Source of the DNA: Moorella sp. E308F
GTDB lineage: Bacteria > Bacillota > DSM-521 > Neomoorellales > Neomoorellaceae
Length of the DNA: 64,000 nt
NCBI RefSeq assembly: GCF_006538365.1
Contig: NZ_BJKN01000002.1
Location: 331,276-395,275 of the forward strand
Direction: 5' to 3'
Shown here in pieces: positions 44,967 through 53,269 of the stretch. The notes below the pieces were generated by a model. That model was not told where the DNA came from. It saw only the letters and a program-made list of their open reading frames with translations, and made no database searches. Both the position numbers and the translations under genes were made by a program. Position 1 is the stretch's first letter. Every line of letters starts with the position of its first letter.

Positions 44967-45764
44967 TTATTTCCCGATGGGGAAAACTCTTACTTTAGCC
45001 GGTCTTATAGGCGCATAATATTCTGTCCCGTCTAAAATTTTTATGCCGTCAAAATCATCTTCTCTTATATTAAAAGTATAGGTATATAGTATATCATCTT
45101 CTTCTGTGTAAGCTACAAATTTCAGTTCTAAATCTTGTTGAATACTTGAGCCGTTTAAAGCAATTACTTCAGAATATACCATAAAACGCTCATTTACCAA
45201 ATCGTAATAGGCGCTAACACCTCTCAAATAAATTCCATATCTTTGTTCTAATTGTTCAAATCTTTCTATAGGTAGCTTTACCCTTTTTTCGGTATTTGCT
45301 TTTAAAAATTGGGTTTTTAACCTTATTTTAAAAGGAGCGGCATCTTTAGGTAAGTCATACCAAATACGTCCCAACAATTCGATGTTAGGACTTATAGGTT
45401 TTACATGGCCTACGTAATCCCCATCTTTATCGGGAATTGTCCATACGTACTGTGAAGCAGCCGGGTGTATATAACCGTCTTTGTCTACTAATCGAAATAT
45501 TTTGGTGTAAATAGAACGTTCTATAGGAGTTGGGTTAAAATGCTTTATGGCTAAAGTAAGAGAATAATATTCGCTATCCGCGATCATTGTTTCATTGGTC
45601 AGTTCAATTTTTTTACCTATAGGTTCAAATGCTTTGGGTTTGAAGATAATCCTAAACTCATCTGTCTCTAATTTTATCTTGCTCTCATAATACTTCCTTC
45701 TCCTTATTGCTTCTAAGATGTCGATATCCCCACTTACAGGGATTATACTTTGTGATGATGTCAT
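44967..45764 (-). CDS. unknown protein, partner of the sacsin-like ATPase
   Basis: The 265-residue soluble protein is rich in predicted beta strands, with no catalytic motif I can see (FRIIFKPKAFEPIGKKIELT; TYTFNIREDDFDGIKILDGT; PAKVRVFPIGK at the end). It may consist of two beta-sandwich domains. It lies 26 nt upstream of the ATPase/DUF3883 gene on the same strand with similar base composition, so the two probably form one operon. Confidence 0.6.
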   Translation of the reverse strand: MTSSQSIIPVSGDIDILEAIRRRKYYESKIKLETDEFRIIFKPKAFEPIGKKIELTNETMIADSEYYSLTLAIKHFNPTPIERSIYTKIFRLVDKDGYIHPAASQYVWTIPDKDGDYVGHVKPISPNIELLGRIWYDLPKDAAPFKIRLKTQFLKANTEKRVKLPIERFEQLEQRYGIYLRGVSAYYDLVNERFMVYSEVIALNGSSIQQDLELKFVAYTEEDDILYTYTFNIREDDFDGIKILDGTEYYAPIRPAKVRVFPIGK

Positions 45765-45891
45765 TCGCCTTCCCCCTAGTATTAATCTACATTACATTTT
45801 TAATTGCGGAAAGCTTATTAACTATATTCCATCTGGTAAAAAGGTTTACAGTTAAAAGTCTTATGTTATAATGTTATAAGCATTTATACCT

Positions 45892-46845
45892 TCACGGCCG
45901 GCATACTTTACATGGCTGGTAGCCGGCCTTTATAGCATCTTCTCTACTGTTAAACTCTACGCGATTTTTCGGGCTTATCTCCTTTGCCCACTTGCAGTCG
46001 GGATAGTGGAATTTCTTGGAGCTTGAGTTGCCTATGTATTTCGCCGCGCTACCGCTTTTACCGCCAGAGGCTGGTGAAAGAGCGGACGCAGTTACGGCCG
46101 CACCCCAGAGGCCCTTGCCCGCCTCCCGGGCTTCCCTTTGGAGCTTGACAAAAAGATCGGCATACTTAACGTTGGGTGGTACAGTCATCACCTGCGCGTA
46201 GCCGTTTAAAAGCAGCTCGGCGTTGTACATCTTGGCCCGGACTTCAGCTTCGCTGTCGTTTACCGGTTTCTCCAGCCATACGTAGGCCAGGAGCCGCCCG
46301 TACTTATCGCGCTCGCCCACATCAAGCTCCAGGTAGACCTGCCTTCCGGCCAAACGCTGCTGGGTGTAGGCAGAGGCCTCTTTGCCGTAAGGCTCCACCT
46401 CGCGTGTGCTCTCGGGAGTATCGACGCCGATAAACCTGACCTTTTCCTCACGGCCGTTTAAACTGGCATAAACGGTGTCGCCGTCGACCACTATGGTCAC
46501 AACGGCTGGTGTGACTTTAACCGACCCGGGAGGCGCCGTCTGCTCATATACTTCTGCAGGGGCCGATTTATTTTGCCCCGTCTGGTTAATGGTGTCATTT
46601 TGGGTGTCATTAATTTTCTCTGTCCTCTTTAATGTTTCTTTTAAGGCTACTTGCGGTGGCGCCACAGACGATGCTTCAAGGGCCGTCTGCGGGGGGACGA
46701 GGGAAGAGCTGGATTCGGGACCGGCACCGCAGCCGGCCAGCGCCGCTCCTGCCAGCAGTGCCACAAGGAGGAAAAGCGCCGCCGTAACCGCCGGTCTGAT
46801 CCACTTGGGATTTGCGTTGATGAAGCCTCTTCTGTTTTGCGTCAT
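45892..46845 (-). CDS. thermonuclease-family lipoprotein, copy 1
   Basis: The 317-residue protein has a signal helix and lipobox ALAGC, so it is probably anchored outside the membrane. A linker leads to a staphylococcal-nuclease domain (VVDGDTVYASLNGREEKVRF, IGVDTPES, ELDVGERDKYGRLLAYV, with catalytic Asp, Arg and Glu). It ends with a small Cys/His domain (HYPDCKWAKEI ... PCKVCRP) like the Ada-type zinc site. It is highly similar, also in DNA, to the gene at 48881-49762; the CBASS-like pair lies between them. Confidence 0.9.
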   Translation of the reverse strand: MTQNRRGFINANPKWIRPAVTAALFLLVALLAGAALAGCGAGPESSSSLVPPQTALEASSVAPPQVALKETLKRTEKINDTQNDTINQTGQNKSAPAEVYEQTAPPGSVKVTPAVVTIVVDGDTVYASLNGREEKVRFIGVDTPESTREVEPYGKEASAYTQQRLAGRQVYLELDVGERDKYGRLLAYVWLEKPVNDSEAEVRAKMYNAELLLNGYAQVMTVPPNVKYADLFVKLQREAREAGKGLWGAAVTASALSPASGGKSGSAAKYIGNSSSKKFHYPDCKWAKEISPKNRVEFNSREDAIKAGYQPCKVCRP

Positions 46846-47043
46846 GTTGGCCCCTTCCCGCTGTCGGTTCTGGGTTTCATTATTATGACGACATCAGCAT
46901 TGCGTCATAAGGTTTGATAAGGGTTACTATTGTTATTCGCGTTTTGTTTTCGTTTTTCCTTCCATTCTCCAAAAATACCTGCTCTGCCCACTCCCTGTGT
47001 ATTCCTTTTTCCGCCCGCCCTTTTCAGATATGTGCCATCACGC

Positions 47044-47070
47044 CAAAACAAAAGCACCCTGAAGGGTGCT
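47044..47070 (-). terminator. terminator downstream of the CBASS-like pair
   Basis: AGCACCC/GGGTGCT form a perfect 7-bp stem with a TGAA loop at 47053-47070. On the minus strand TTTTGTTTTGG follows. Confidence 0.8.
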
Positions 47071-47080
47071 AACAGTGTGG

Positions 47081-47171
47081 CTATTTCCCATGCTTGGTAG
47101 GGTCCACCTCTTTAACTTCAACCCAAGCTCTGGGGACGCGGTTGCCATAAAATCCATTAACCTTAGCGGCA
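47081..47171 (-). other. protein-like tail downstream of the nucleotidyltransferase, in another frame
   Basis: Between the stop of the nucleotidyltransferase and the terminator the next frame reads RTHSAAKVNGFYGNRVPRAW, then VEVKEVDPTKHGK and TAG. It stays open back into the gene past a run of seven A (47212-47218). It could be a small gene with a TTG start, or an alternative C-terminus reached by slippage; nothing decides between these and chance. The rest of the gap up to 46846 holds no gene. Confidence 0.25.
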
Positions 47172-48155
47172 CTATGTGTTCTTAAATATCCTATCAACTT
47201 GTTGACGCACCTTTTTTTGGTCAGGCTCTTTCTCAAGGGCTTTTAGATCTGTTACGATTTTATCTATACGATCAGCATACCAGTCGAGGCTTTCAATTCC
47301 GTCAATTAAGTTATTATTGACAAAATCAAGAGGGTCATTAATAACACCGGAGCGAAACGCCGAAGCCAGATGAGACAAAGTTTCATAAACATTCAAGGCC
47401 AATGATGAGAACCAGTAATTTGACATGCCATACTGGACGATGGCAGTCTCAATAGCGAACGAGGAAACTTTGAAGTTGTAGGCCGTACGGATATACTTGT
47501 ATAAACGGATTACGTCGCGAAAATACTCTTTATTCTTTGCTACAGAATTAAGAAGATCAATATCTTCTCTGGGAGCAGTTAAAATCCAACTGTTATTAGC
47601 ATCTCCTTTAGGAATATCGTAAAAAATCCTACCATTGGAGCTTTGAAAAATACCGGCCGGCACCAAGTCTATTTTGAGGTTTTTACTCTTGATTATTGCC
47701 GTAACCGCTTGCCCATTACGCTCTGGGGCTTCTCCCCCGAAGCTGCTAACAACTGTTTGAATAACACCCTTGAGCCAGTTGAGCATCTTGGCAGGACTTA
47801 CTCCTGACCCATCTGATTTCTTATATTTGTCATAGTATCTTGGGTTGGGTGACACTGAGCCGAGGCCTTTTCCTATTTCCACCCCACCGCTAACAAAATG
47901 CCCGGTATTACAATCAAGTACCACCAGGATATCAAACTCATCTACAGTGGCAACCTTGGTTCTTTTAAAATAGCTGCCAAATCGGACAAACGGCTCAGGT
48001 TCATAAAGCACCGGTTCGTCAATACGCCTGGCGATCTCATTCTTGATACGGTCCAGGAACCATTCTCTACTTGCTACTGCCGAACTAATATCTGACTGGC
48101 TCAATTTGATTTCATCTGCGATAAAATCAGCAATTGCCTTTGAAACATCGCCCAT
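47172..48155 (-). CDS. CD-NTase (cGAS/DncV-like nucleotidyltransferase), CBASS-type
   Basis: From the ATG at 48155 (AGGAGG 9 nt upstream) the protein is 327 residues. It has FGSYFKRTKVATVDEFDILV at 59-78: the GS of the polymerase-beta fold, the acidic pair D72/D75, and a third acidic residue in LKIDLVPAG (D163). This is the active site of cyclic-oligonucleotide synthases of the SMODS/CD-NTase group. It is predicted to sense phage infection and make a nucleotide second messenger for the adjacent membrane effector. A 38-codon upstream extension overlaps the neighbour and is unlikely. Confidence 0.85.
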   Translation of the reverse strand: MGDVSKAIADFIADEIKLSQSDISSAVASREWFLDRIKNEIARRIDEPVLYEPEPFVRFGSYFKRTKVATVDEFDILVVLDCNTGHFVSGGVEIGKGLGSVSPNPRYYDKYKKSDGSGVSPAKMLNWLKGVIQTVVSSFGGEAPERNGQAVTAIIKSKNLKIDLVPAGIFQSSNGRIFYDIPKGDANNSWILTAPREDIDLLNSVAKNKEYFRDVIRLYKYIRTAYNFKVSSFAIETAIVQYGMSNYWFSSLALNVYETLSHLASAFRSGVINDPLDFVNNNLIDGIESLDWYADRIDKIVTDLKALEKEPDQKKVRQQVDRIFKNT

Positions 48156-48168
48156 AGTTTTATTCCTC

Positions 48169-48699
48169 CTAACTATTAAGTTCCTCATGGGTGTACTCTT
48201 CTTCACCTTCATTAAATCCCTTTTTGGCCTTTTTATAATCATTGTCGTTCGTTGGGAAGGCTTCTGCATCCTTTACTACTTGGTCATAAACTTTGGCGAG
48301 ACGCTCCAATTTTTCTCGCAATGCGTTTAGATCCATCTCCCCGTCCAACACATAAGCCTCAAGGCGACTGCATTCATTTGCAATTTCGAGATAACGTGAA
48401 GCAATGGAGCGATGTCCCTCGATGACCTTTGGGTAATTGCAAAGTGTTTGTAATAAGCTAAGGAAAGCAGCGATTAGGGATAGGAAGGCGCCAGCCCATT
48501 GCATGGCTATGGGAAGCGAAATGCTTAAATATGCAAATAAAATTGATCCTAAAAAGAGGTTAATCAGGATAGTAAATACACTAAATGTAAAATTATATTT
48601 CGCTATTCGATCAGCAGCGTTATAGTGCTTCTTTTTGCCAAACAGTGCGTCAACCCGAAGTTCTTTTACTTTCTTTAGGGTATAGGGGGCGTCGATCAC
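48169..48699 (-). CDS. SLATT-domain two-helix membrane effector
   Basis: The 176-residue protein has two membrane helices (about 37-60 and 66-87) preceded by a basic region and followed by a helical cytoplasmic tail with GHRSIASRYLEIANECSRLE. This is the SLATT layout, predicted pore-forming effectors that accompany CD-NTases. It is the first gene of the pair; its stop lies 13 nt before the nucleotidyltransferase ATG. It is expected to damage the membrane when the second messenger binds. Confidence 0.82.
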   Translation of the reverse strand: MIDAPYTLKKVKELRVDALFGKKKHYNAADRIAKYNFTFSVFTILINLFLGSILFAYLSISLPIAMQWAGAFLSLIAAFLSLLQTLCNYPKVIEGHRSIASRYLEIANECSRLEAYVLDGEMDLNALREKLERLAKVYDQVVKDAEAFPTNDNDYKKAKKGFNEGEEEYTHEELNS

Positions 48700-48880
48700 G
48701 AACTACCACTTCTCTTTGGCCTTATATATCAAACGATATCTTAAGCAACTGGTTTTTGTAACCCACCACAGGATATACTCACTTGCAACATTATTGCCAA
48801 GAGGATCGTTGACTTAACTAAATCTACTACCTGAATATTACTTTATCAAGTGACATTATTCTACAGTTCATTCTACTCTT

Positions 48881-49762
48881 TCATGGCCTGCACACTTTGC
48901 AGGGCTGGTAGCCGGCGCTAATAGCTTCCTGACGTGAGGTGAACTCCACCCTGTTCCTGGGACTAATCTCCTTCGCCCACTGACAGCTAGGAAGGTGGAA
49001 CTTTTTCGAGCTCGAGTTACCAATGTATTTCGCCGCGCTGCTACTTTTGTCACCGGGGGCTGGTATGGGAGCGGGAGCGGTTACGGTCGCACCCCAGAGG
49101 CCCTTGCCCGCCTGCCGGGCCTCCTGCTGGAGTTTTATAAACAGGTCGGCATACTTGACGTTGGGTGGAACGGTCATCACCTGCGCGTAGCCGTTTAAAA
49201 GCAGCTCGGCGTTGTACATTTTGGCCCGGACTTCAGCCTCGCTGCCGTTTGCCGGCTTTTCCAGCCACACGTAGGCCAGCAGCCGCCCGTACTTATCTCG
49301 CTCGCCTACGTCCAGCTCCAGGTAAACCTGCCTGCCGGCCAGCCGCTTCTGGGTGTAGGCCGCCGCTTCTTTACCGTAAGGCTCCTCTTTAATCCCCAAA
49401 TCCTGGTGCGAAATCTCAGGGGTGTTAACCCCGATCAATCTTACTTTTTCTTCCCGGCTGTTTATTTTTACATGCATGGTGTCGCCATCGGCAACCGAAG
49501 TAACTGTGGCCGTTATTACCTTTACCGCATCTCCAGCCGCAGGGGGATCTTGCCGCCCGGTATTTTCATCTGCCACTGATACCGCCCGCTGCGAGCCAGT
49601 AGACCCGGCCGGAATACCTGAAGCCTGCTGCTTTACTGCCCCGCCTTCAGAACCGCTGCTGCAGCCAGTAAGGATCAGGAAAAGCGCAAAAACCAATGCA
49701 ATGATACCGGTACGCGCGTACCTATGACCGTAAATCACATTCTCAACCCCATTATATAGCAT
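48881..49762 (-). CDS. thermonuclease-family lipoprotein, copy 2
   Basis: The 293-residue protein has a signal helix with lipobox LILTGC, a Ser/Gly-rich linker, a staphylococcal-nuclease domain (VTSVADGDTMHVKINSREEK, IGVNTPEI, ELDVGERDKYGRLLAYV) and the same Cys/His tail (LPSCQWAKEI ... PCKVCRP) as copy 1. Long stretches of DNA are nearly identical to the copy at 45892-46845, which points to a duplication. One mature-domain difference is TPEISHQDLGIKEEP in place of TPESTREVEP. Confidence 0.9.
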   Translation of the reverse strand: MLYNGVENVIYGHRYARTGIIALVFALFLILTGCSSGSEGGAVKQQASGIPAGSTGSQRAVSVADENTGRQDPPAAGDAVKVITATVTSVADGDTMHVKINSREEKVRLIGVNTPEISHQDLGIKEEPYGKEAAAYTQKRLAGRQVYLELDVGERDKYGRLLAYVWLEKPANGSEAEVRAKMYNAELLLNGYAQVMTVPPNVKYADLFIKLQQEARQAGKGLWGATVTAPAPIPAPGDKSSSAAKYIGNSSSKKFHLPSCQWAKEISPRNRVEFTSRQEAISAGYQPCKVCRP

Positions 49763-49893
49763 GGTTTCAATGGTATTATTCCTGTTTCTGTTAGATTGGG
49801 TGACTATTATTTTCTTTCTATTACCTTAAGCTTAATTTCTTATTTCTTTTTTTCTACGGGAAATCCTGCTATCTTTACCAAAAAGATTGACTG

Positions 49894-49907
49894 CAAACAC
49901 TTGTTCT
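49894..49907 (+). promoter_or_regulatory. LexA operator (SOS box) upstream of lexA
   Basis: CAAACACTTGTTCT matches the Gram-positive SOS consensus (CGAACRNRYGTTYG, either strand) at 13 of 14 positions. It starts right after a TTGACT -35 box (49887-49892), so LexA would block its own promoter. Confidence 0.8.
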
Positions 49908-49960
49908 GCAATAGGGGTTATGGTAAAATAAAGTAAAGTTATTCTCCAGGAGGGGTTTCC

Positions 49961-50572
49961 ATGCCCGAAGGTTTAACCCCAAAACAAGAAATGATCCTGC
50001 AATATATCCGCCAATTCACTAATACCCATGGCTACCCGCCTACTGTCCGGGACATCTGCAAGGCAGTTGGATTAAACTCTACTTCCACAGTCCACGGCCA
50101 TTTAAGTCGTCTGGAGAAAAAAGGCTACATCCGCCGGGACCCTACCCGTTCCCGCGCTATTGAACTAGTCGAGCGCGCTCCAAAGACAGGCGGAGACGTC
50201 GTTTATGCTCCCCTGGTGGGCAAAATCGCTGCCGGCCAGCCCATACTTGCCGTGGAGAATATCGAAGATACTTTTCCCCTCCCTTCTCAGATAACTGGCA
50301 AGGAAGAAGTCTTTATACTCCGCGTCCAGGGCGACAGCATGATTGAAGCCGGTATCCTGGACGGCGACTACATCATCGTCCGGCCGCAGGATACGGCTGA
50401 AAACGGCGATATCGTCGTCGCCCTGCTTGGCGAAGAAGCTACCGTCAAATACTTCTACCGTTACGACGACCATGTTGAACTGGTACCGGCCAACAGCCGG
50501 ATGCAGCCCATAAAAGCCCGGGAAGTGACCATTATGGGTAAAGTAATCGGACTTTTGAGGCGCAGTAATTAA
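49961..50572 (+). CDS. lexA: LexA repressor
   Basis: The 203-residue protein has an N-terminal winged helix (LTPKQEMILQYIRQFTNTHG, then VGLNSTSTVHGHLSRLEKKG). The peptidase domain has the Ala91-Gly92 cleavage site in KIAAGQPI, the nucleophile Ser126 in GDSMIEAG and Lys163 in EEATVKYF. It self-cleaves on RecA filaments and derepresses SOS genes. CCAGGAGGGG precedes the ATG. A Y-family polymerase with its own SOS box follows. Confidence 0.97.
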   Translation: MPEGLTPKQEMILQYIRQFTNTHGYPPTVRDICKAVGLNSTSTVHGHLSRLEKKGYIRRDPTRSRAIELVERAPKTGGDVVYAPLVGKIAAGQPILAVENIEDTFPLPSQITGKEEVFILRVQGDSMIEAGILDGDYIIVRPQDTAENGDIVVALLGEEATVKYFYRYDDHVELVPANSRMQPIKAREVTIMGKVIGLLRRSN

Positions 50573-50668
50573 CCGGCAGGGTGATTTTTCTATCCCCTGC
50601 CGCAAAATCATCGTACATCTGTTCTTTTCCCTCTTGCTTTCTCTTCACCGCCAGAGTTATAATAAATC

Positions 50669-50682
50669 CAAACATTTGTTCC
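50669..50682 (+). promoter_or_regulatory. LexA operator (SOS box) upstream of the Y-family polymerase
   Basis: CAAACATTTGTTCC matches the Gram-positive SOS consensus at 13 of 14 positions. It lies just after a TATAAT (50658-50663) and 14 nt before the GTG start, so it would overlap the transcription start. Confidence 0.8.
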
Positions 50683-50696
50683 GGCGGTGAGCTTAA

Positions 50697-51896
50697 GTGT
50701 CTTCCTCCTGCACCATCCTCCTCTGCGACGCCAACAGCTTCTTCGCCTCCGTCCACCAGGCCCTGGACCCGGCTTTACGCGGGCGCCCGGTCATCGTCGC
50801 CGGCCTGGAAAGCACCCGCCACGGGATCGTCCTGGCGGCCAGCTATGAGGCCAAAAGGGGTTACGGCATCAAAACCGGAATGACCGTCCGGGAAGCGAAA
50901 TGCCTTTGCCCGGACGGCATTTTCATCCCTCCCCACCACGACCTGTACATCGAGTTTTCCACCCGCATTTTACGCATCATGCGGGATTTTACTCCCCTGG
51001 TGGAGCCCTTCTCCATCGATGAAGCCTGGCTGGACGTTAGCGGTTGTGAAAATCTTTTCGGCTCACCTTTGACAATCGCGCGACAGCTGAAAGAAAGGAT
51101 TAAAACCGAGGTGGGCATCACCACCAGCGTCGGTCTGGGGCCTACAAAGCTATTGGCCAAGATGGCGGCCGAGATGCAGAAGCCCGACGGCCTGACGGTC
51201 CTTGATTACCCGGACGTTCCTAAAAAGATGTGGCCCCTGCCGGTGAAGGAGCTTTTCGGCGTCGGCCTCCGCATGGAGGCCCATCTGGCCAAGCTCGGCA
51301 TCCATACCATCGGCGATCTGGCCCGTTTTCCCGTCGAGGTACTGGTCAGGCGTTTCGGTGTCGTGGGGCAGGTTTTACACCAGTGCGCCAACGGCATCGA
51401 CTACAGCCCGGTGGACCCTCATTCCCTGGACAGGGTTAAATCCGTCGGCCACCAGATCACACTTCCCCGGGATTACTACAGTTACGAAGATATTGAGGTG
51501 GTTTTACTGGAGCTTTCCGAGCTGGTGGCCCGGCGGGCCCGCTTGGGAAATTACCTGGGCCGCACGGTGAGTATAAGCCTTAAAGACGCCGAGTTTAACT
51601 GGCTGGGTCGGTCTTACACCCTGCCCTATTACACCGATACGGCTGCCGATATTTACGCGGCGGCCCGGCAGCTCCTCCGCCGCCACTGGCCACCCGGGCG
51701 GCCGGTGCGGCTGGTGGGAGTGAGCCTGGCCAGGCTGGTACCGTCAGCGACACGCCAGGAAGACCTTTTCGGCCGGGTGGAAAAACAGGCCCGCCTGGAC
51801 CGGGTATGCGATAGGTTGAAAAATCGCTATGGGGAAAGGATTATCTACCGGGCGGCATCCCTGACGGGGGCAGGTGTCCTCTATGGGCGGGGATAA
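50697..51896 (+). CDS. dinB: Y-family DNA polymerase (DinB/UvrX-like)
   Basis: The 399-residue protein has the palm residues D11 (LLCDANSFF) and D108-E109 (PFSIDEAWLDVSG). It also has the finger motif AASYEAKRGYGIKTGM, a helix-hairpin-helix (FGVGLRMEAHLAKLGIHTIG) and a little-finger domain. It performs error-prone translesion synthesis during SOS. The start is GTG behind GGCGGTGAG. There is no clear beta-clamp peptide, though QEDLFG at about 352-357 is a good candidate for it. Confidence 0.93.
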   Translation: MSSSCTILLCDANSFFASVHQALDPALRGRPVIVAGLESTRHGIVLAASYEAKRGYGIKTGMTVREAKCLCPDGIFIPPHHDLYIEFSTRILRIMRDFTPLVEPFSIDEAWLDVSGCENLFGSPLTIARQLKERIKTEVGITTSVGLGPTKLLAKMAAEMQKPDGLTVLDYPDVPKKMWPLPVKELFGVGLRMEAHLAKLGIHTIGDLARFPVEVLVRRFGVVGQVLHQCANGIDYSPVDPHSLDRVKSVGHQITLPRDYYSYEDIEVVLLELSELVARRARLGNYLGRTVSISLKDAEFNWLGRSYTLPYYTDTAADIYAAARQLLRRHWPPGRPVRLVGVSLARLVPSATRQEDLFGRVEKQARLDRVCDRLKNRYGERIIYRAASLTGAGVLYGRG

Positions 51897-52179
51897 CGCT
51901 TTCTATGAGGGTCATCGTTTAATATTGCCCGGGATTAGGGATCGGGCAATGGCCACTTGCCAGGGCTGTCGCTTTTGTGTCCCAGTCATAGGCCGGGAAG
52001 AGACACGGTTGGCGTGTTTGGCCACCCTGGACCTCTATCTTTCCGGGGAACGTCGGGTGCCAGCCCAATTGCGGGCTGGAGACTTTATCGGGCTGGCCGG
52101 GAAGGAAATCCTGGTCAAGGCTGTGGAAAAAGTCCGGCCGGTAAGGCAGGCCTGCGGCTTCTACTGCCCAAAGATTTAG
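51883..52179 (+). CDS. small Cys-rich protein downstream of the SOS polymerase
   Basis: The 98-residue protein has cysteines in ATCQGCRFC, RLACLATLD and QACGFYCPK, enough for a metal or Fe-S site. I choose the ATG at 51883, 6 nt after AGGTG; it overlaps the polymerase gene by 14 nt, so it is probably translated from the SOS-controlled transcript. A truncated paralogue lies at 60596-60748. The family and function are unknown to me. Confidence 0.7.
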   Translation: MGGDNAFYEGHRLILPGIRDRAMATCQGCRFCVPVIGREETRLACLATLDLYLSGERRVPAQLRAGDFIGLAGKEILVKAVEKVRPVRQACGFYCPKI

Positions 52180-52243
52180 CGGTTCTTCGCCATCTTTTTG
52201 CCACAAAAACATGGTATAATAGTATCCAGAAGAAGGTGATCTC

Positions 52244-53203
52244 TTGCCGGAAAACGCAGGGCAGCCCCGGCCTCCCCATCACCCCCACGACAAGGGTTAC
52301 CGGCAGCTCCTGGCCGACAAAAGGGTGTTCCTGGAGCTGCTGAAGACCTTCGTCCGGGAAGAATGGGTGGAGGCCATTGACTCAGACGACCTCATCCTGG
52401 TGAACAAATCCTATGTCCTCCAGGACTTCAGCGAGAAAGAAGCCGATATCGTCTACAGACTTAAGACGAAAGATAAAAACGTCATCTTTTACGTCCTGCT
52501 GGAGCTGCAGTCAACGGTAGATTACCTGATACCTTTCCGCCTTTTGCTCTATATGGTCGAGATCTGGCGGGAAATCTACAACAATACCCCGCAGCACGAG
52601 CGGGAGAGCAAGCATTTCCGCCTGCCGCCCATCATCCCGGCGGTGCTCTACAACGGGGCCGGATCCTGGACTGCGGCGCTTTCCTTCAAAGAAATGCTGG
52701 ACAGTTACCGGGATTTCAGCGGGCATCTCCTGGACTTCCGCTATCTTCTCTTTGACGTCAACCGTTACAGCGAAGAAGAGCTTATCAGGGCGGCCAATCT
52801 AATCGCCAGCGTCTTTCTCCTAGACCAGAGGATGCGCCCTGAAGAGCTTGTTGGACGGTTGCAGAAACTGGCTGGGGTCTTAAGACGGCTCACGCCTGAC
52901 GAGTTTCGCCATTTTACGACCTGGCTGAAGAACGTCGTCAAGCCGAGAATACCAGGAGATTTTAGCGCAAAAATCGACGGTATCCTGGACGCAAGCAATC
53001 CCTGGGAGGTGGAACAGATGATTTATAACCTGGAATTAACCCTGGAAGAGATGCAGCGGCAGGCTTTATTGAAAGGCGAGATGAAAGGTAAGATGGAAGT
53101 TGCTAAAAATTTGTTGCGGTTGGGCATTGAATTAGATAAGATTGCCCAGGCGACAGAGCTTTCTCCAGAGGAAATCGCCACGCTGAAGAAACAGCTGGAG
53201 TAG
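52244..53203 (+). CDS. Rpn-family recombination-promoting nuclease (PF04754 type)
   Basis: The 319-residue protein starts HDKGYRQLLADKRVFLELLK and carries ADIVYRL ... VIFYVLLELQS, the Asp and ExQ of the PD-(D/E)XK core, and VPAVLYNG-like PAVLYNGAG. Rpn proteins are DNA endonucleases that promote recombination; they were earlier called transposase_31. The start is TTG behind AAGGTGA, with TATAAT at 52215-52220. A strong terminator follows and has been used as the target of a group II intron. Confidence 0.9.
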   Translation: MPENAGQPRPPHHPHDKGYRQLLADKRVFLELLKTFVREEWVEAIDSDDLILVNKSYVLQDFSEKEADIVYRLKTKDKNVIFYVLLELQSTVDYLIPFRLLLYMVEIWREIYNNTPQHERESKHFRLPPIIPAVLYNGAGSWTAALSFKEMLDSYRDFSGHLLDFRYLLFDVNRYSEEELIRAANLIASVFLLDQRMRPEELVGRLQKLAGVLRRLTPDEFRHFTTWLKNVVKPRIPGDFSAKIDGILDASNPWEVEQMIYNLELTLEEMQRQALLKGEMKGKMEVAKNLLRLGIELDKIAQATELSPEEIATLKKQLE

Positions 53204-53232
53204 TGATTTTTTGCTGGCCGTAAATTCAGGAA

Positions 53233-53263
53233 AAGGCCCGCCTCATCCACCGGGGCGGGCCTT
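53233..53263 (+). terminator. rho-independent terminator of rpn, target of the intron
   Basis: AAGGCCCGCC and GGCGGGCCTT form a 10-bp stem followed by GTTATT. The group II intron begins 7 nt after the stem. Confidence 0.9.
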
Positions 53264-53269
53264 GTTATT

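Noticed and set aside
45892-49762. Composite transposon bounded by the two thermonuclease genes
   Set aside because: The copies are ordinary genes without terminal inverted repeats or a transposase; a duplication explains them.
52244-53203. rpn as the transposase of an insertion sequence
   Set aside because: No terminal inverted repeats or target duplications are seen, and the family is a PD-(D/E)XK nuclease rather than a classical transposase.
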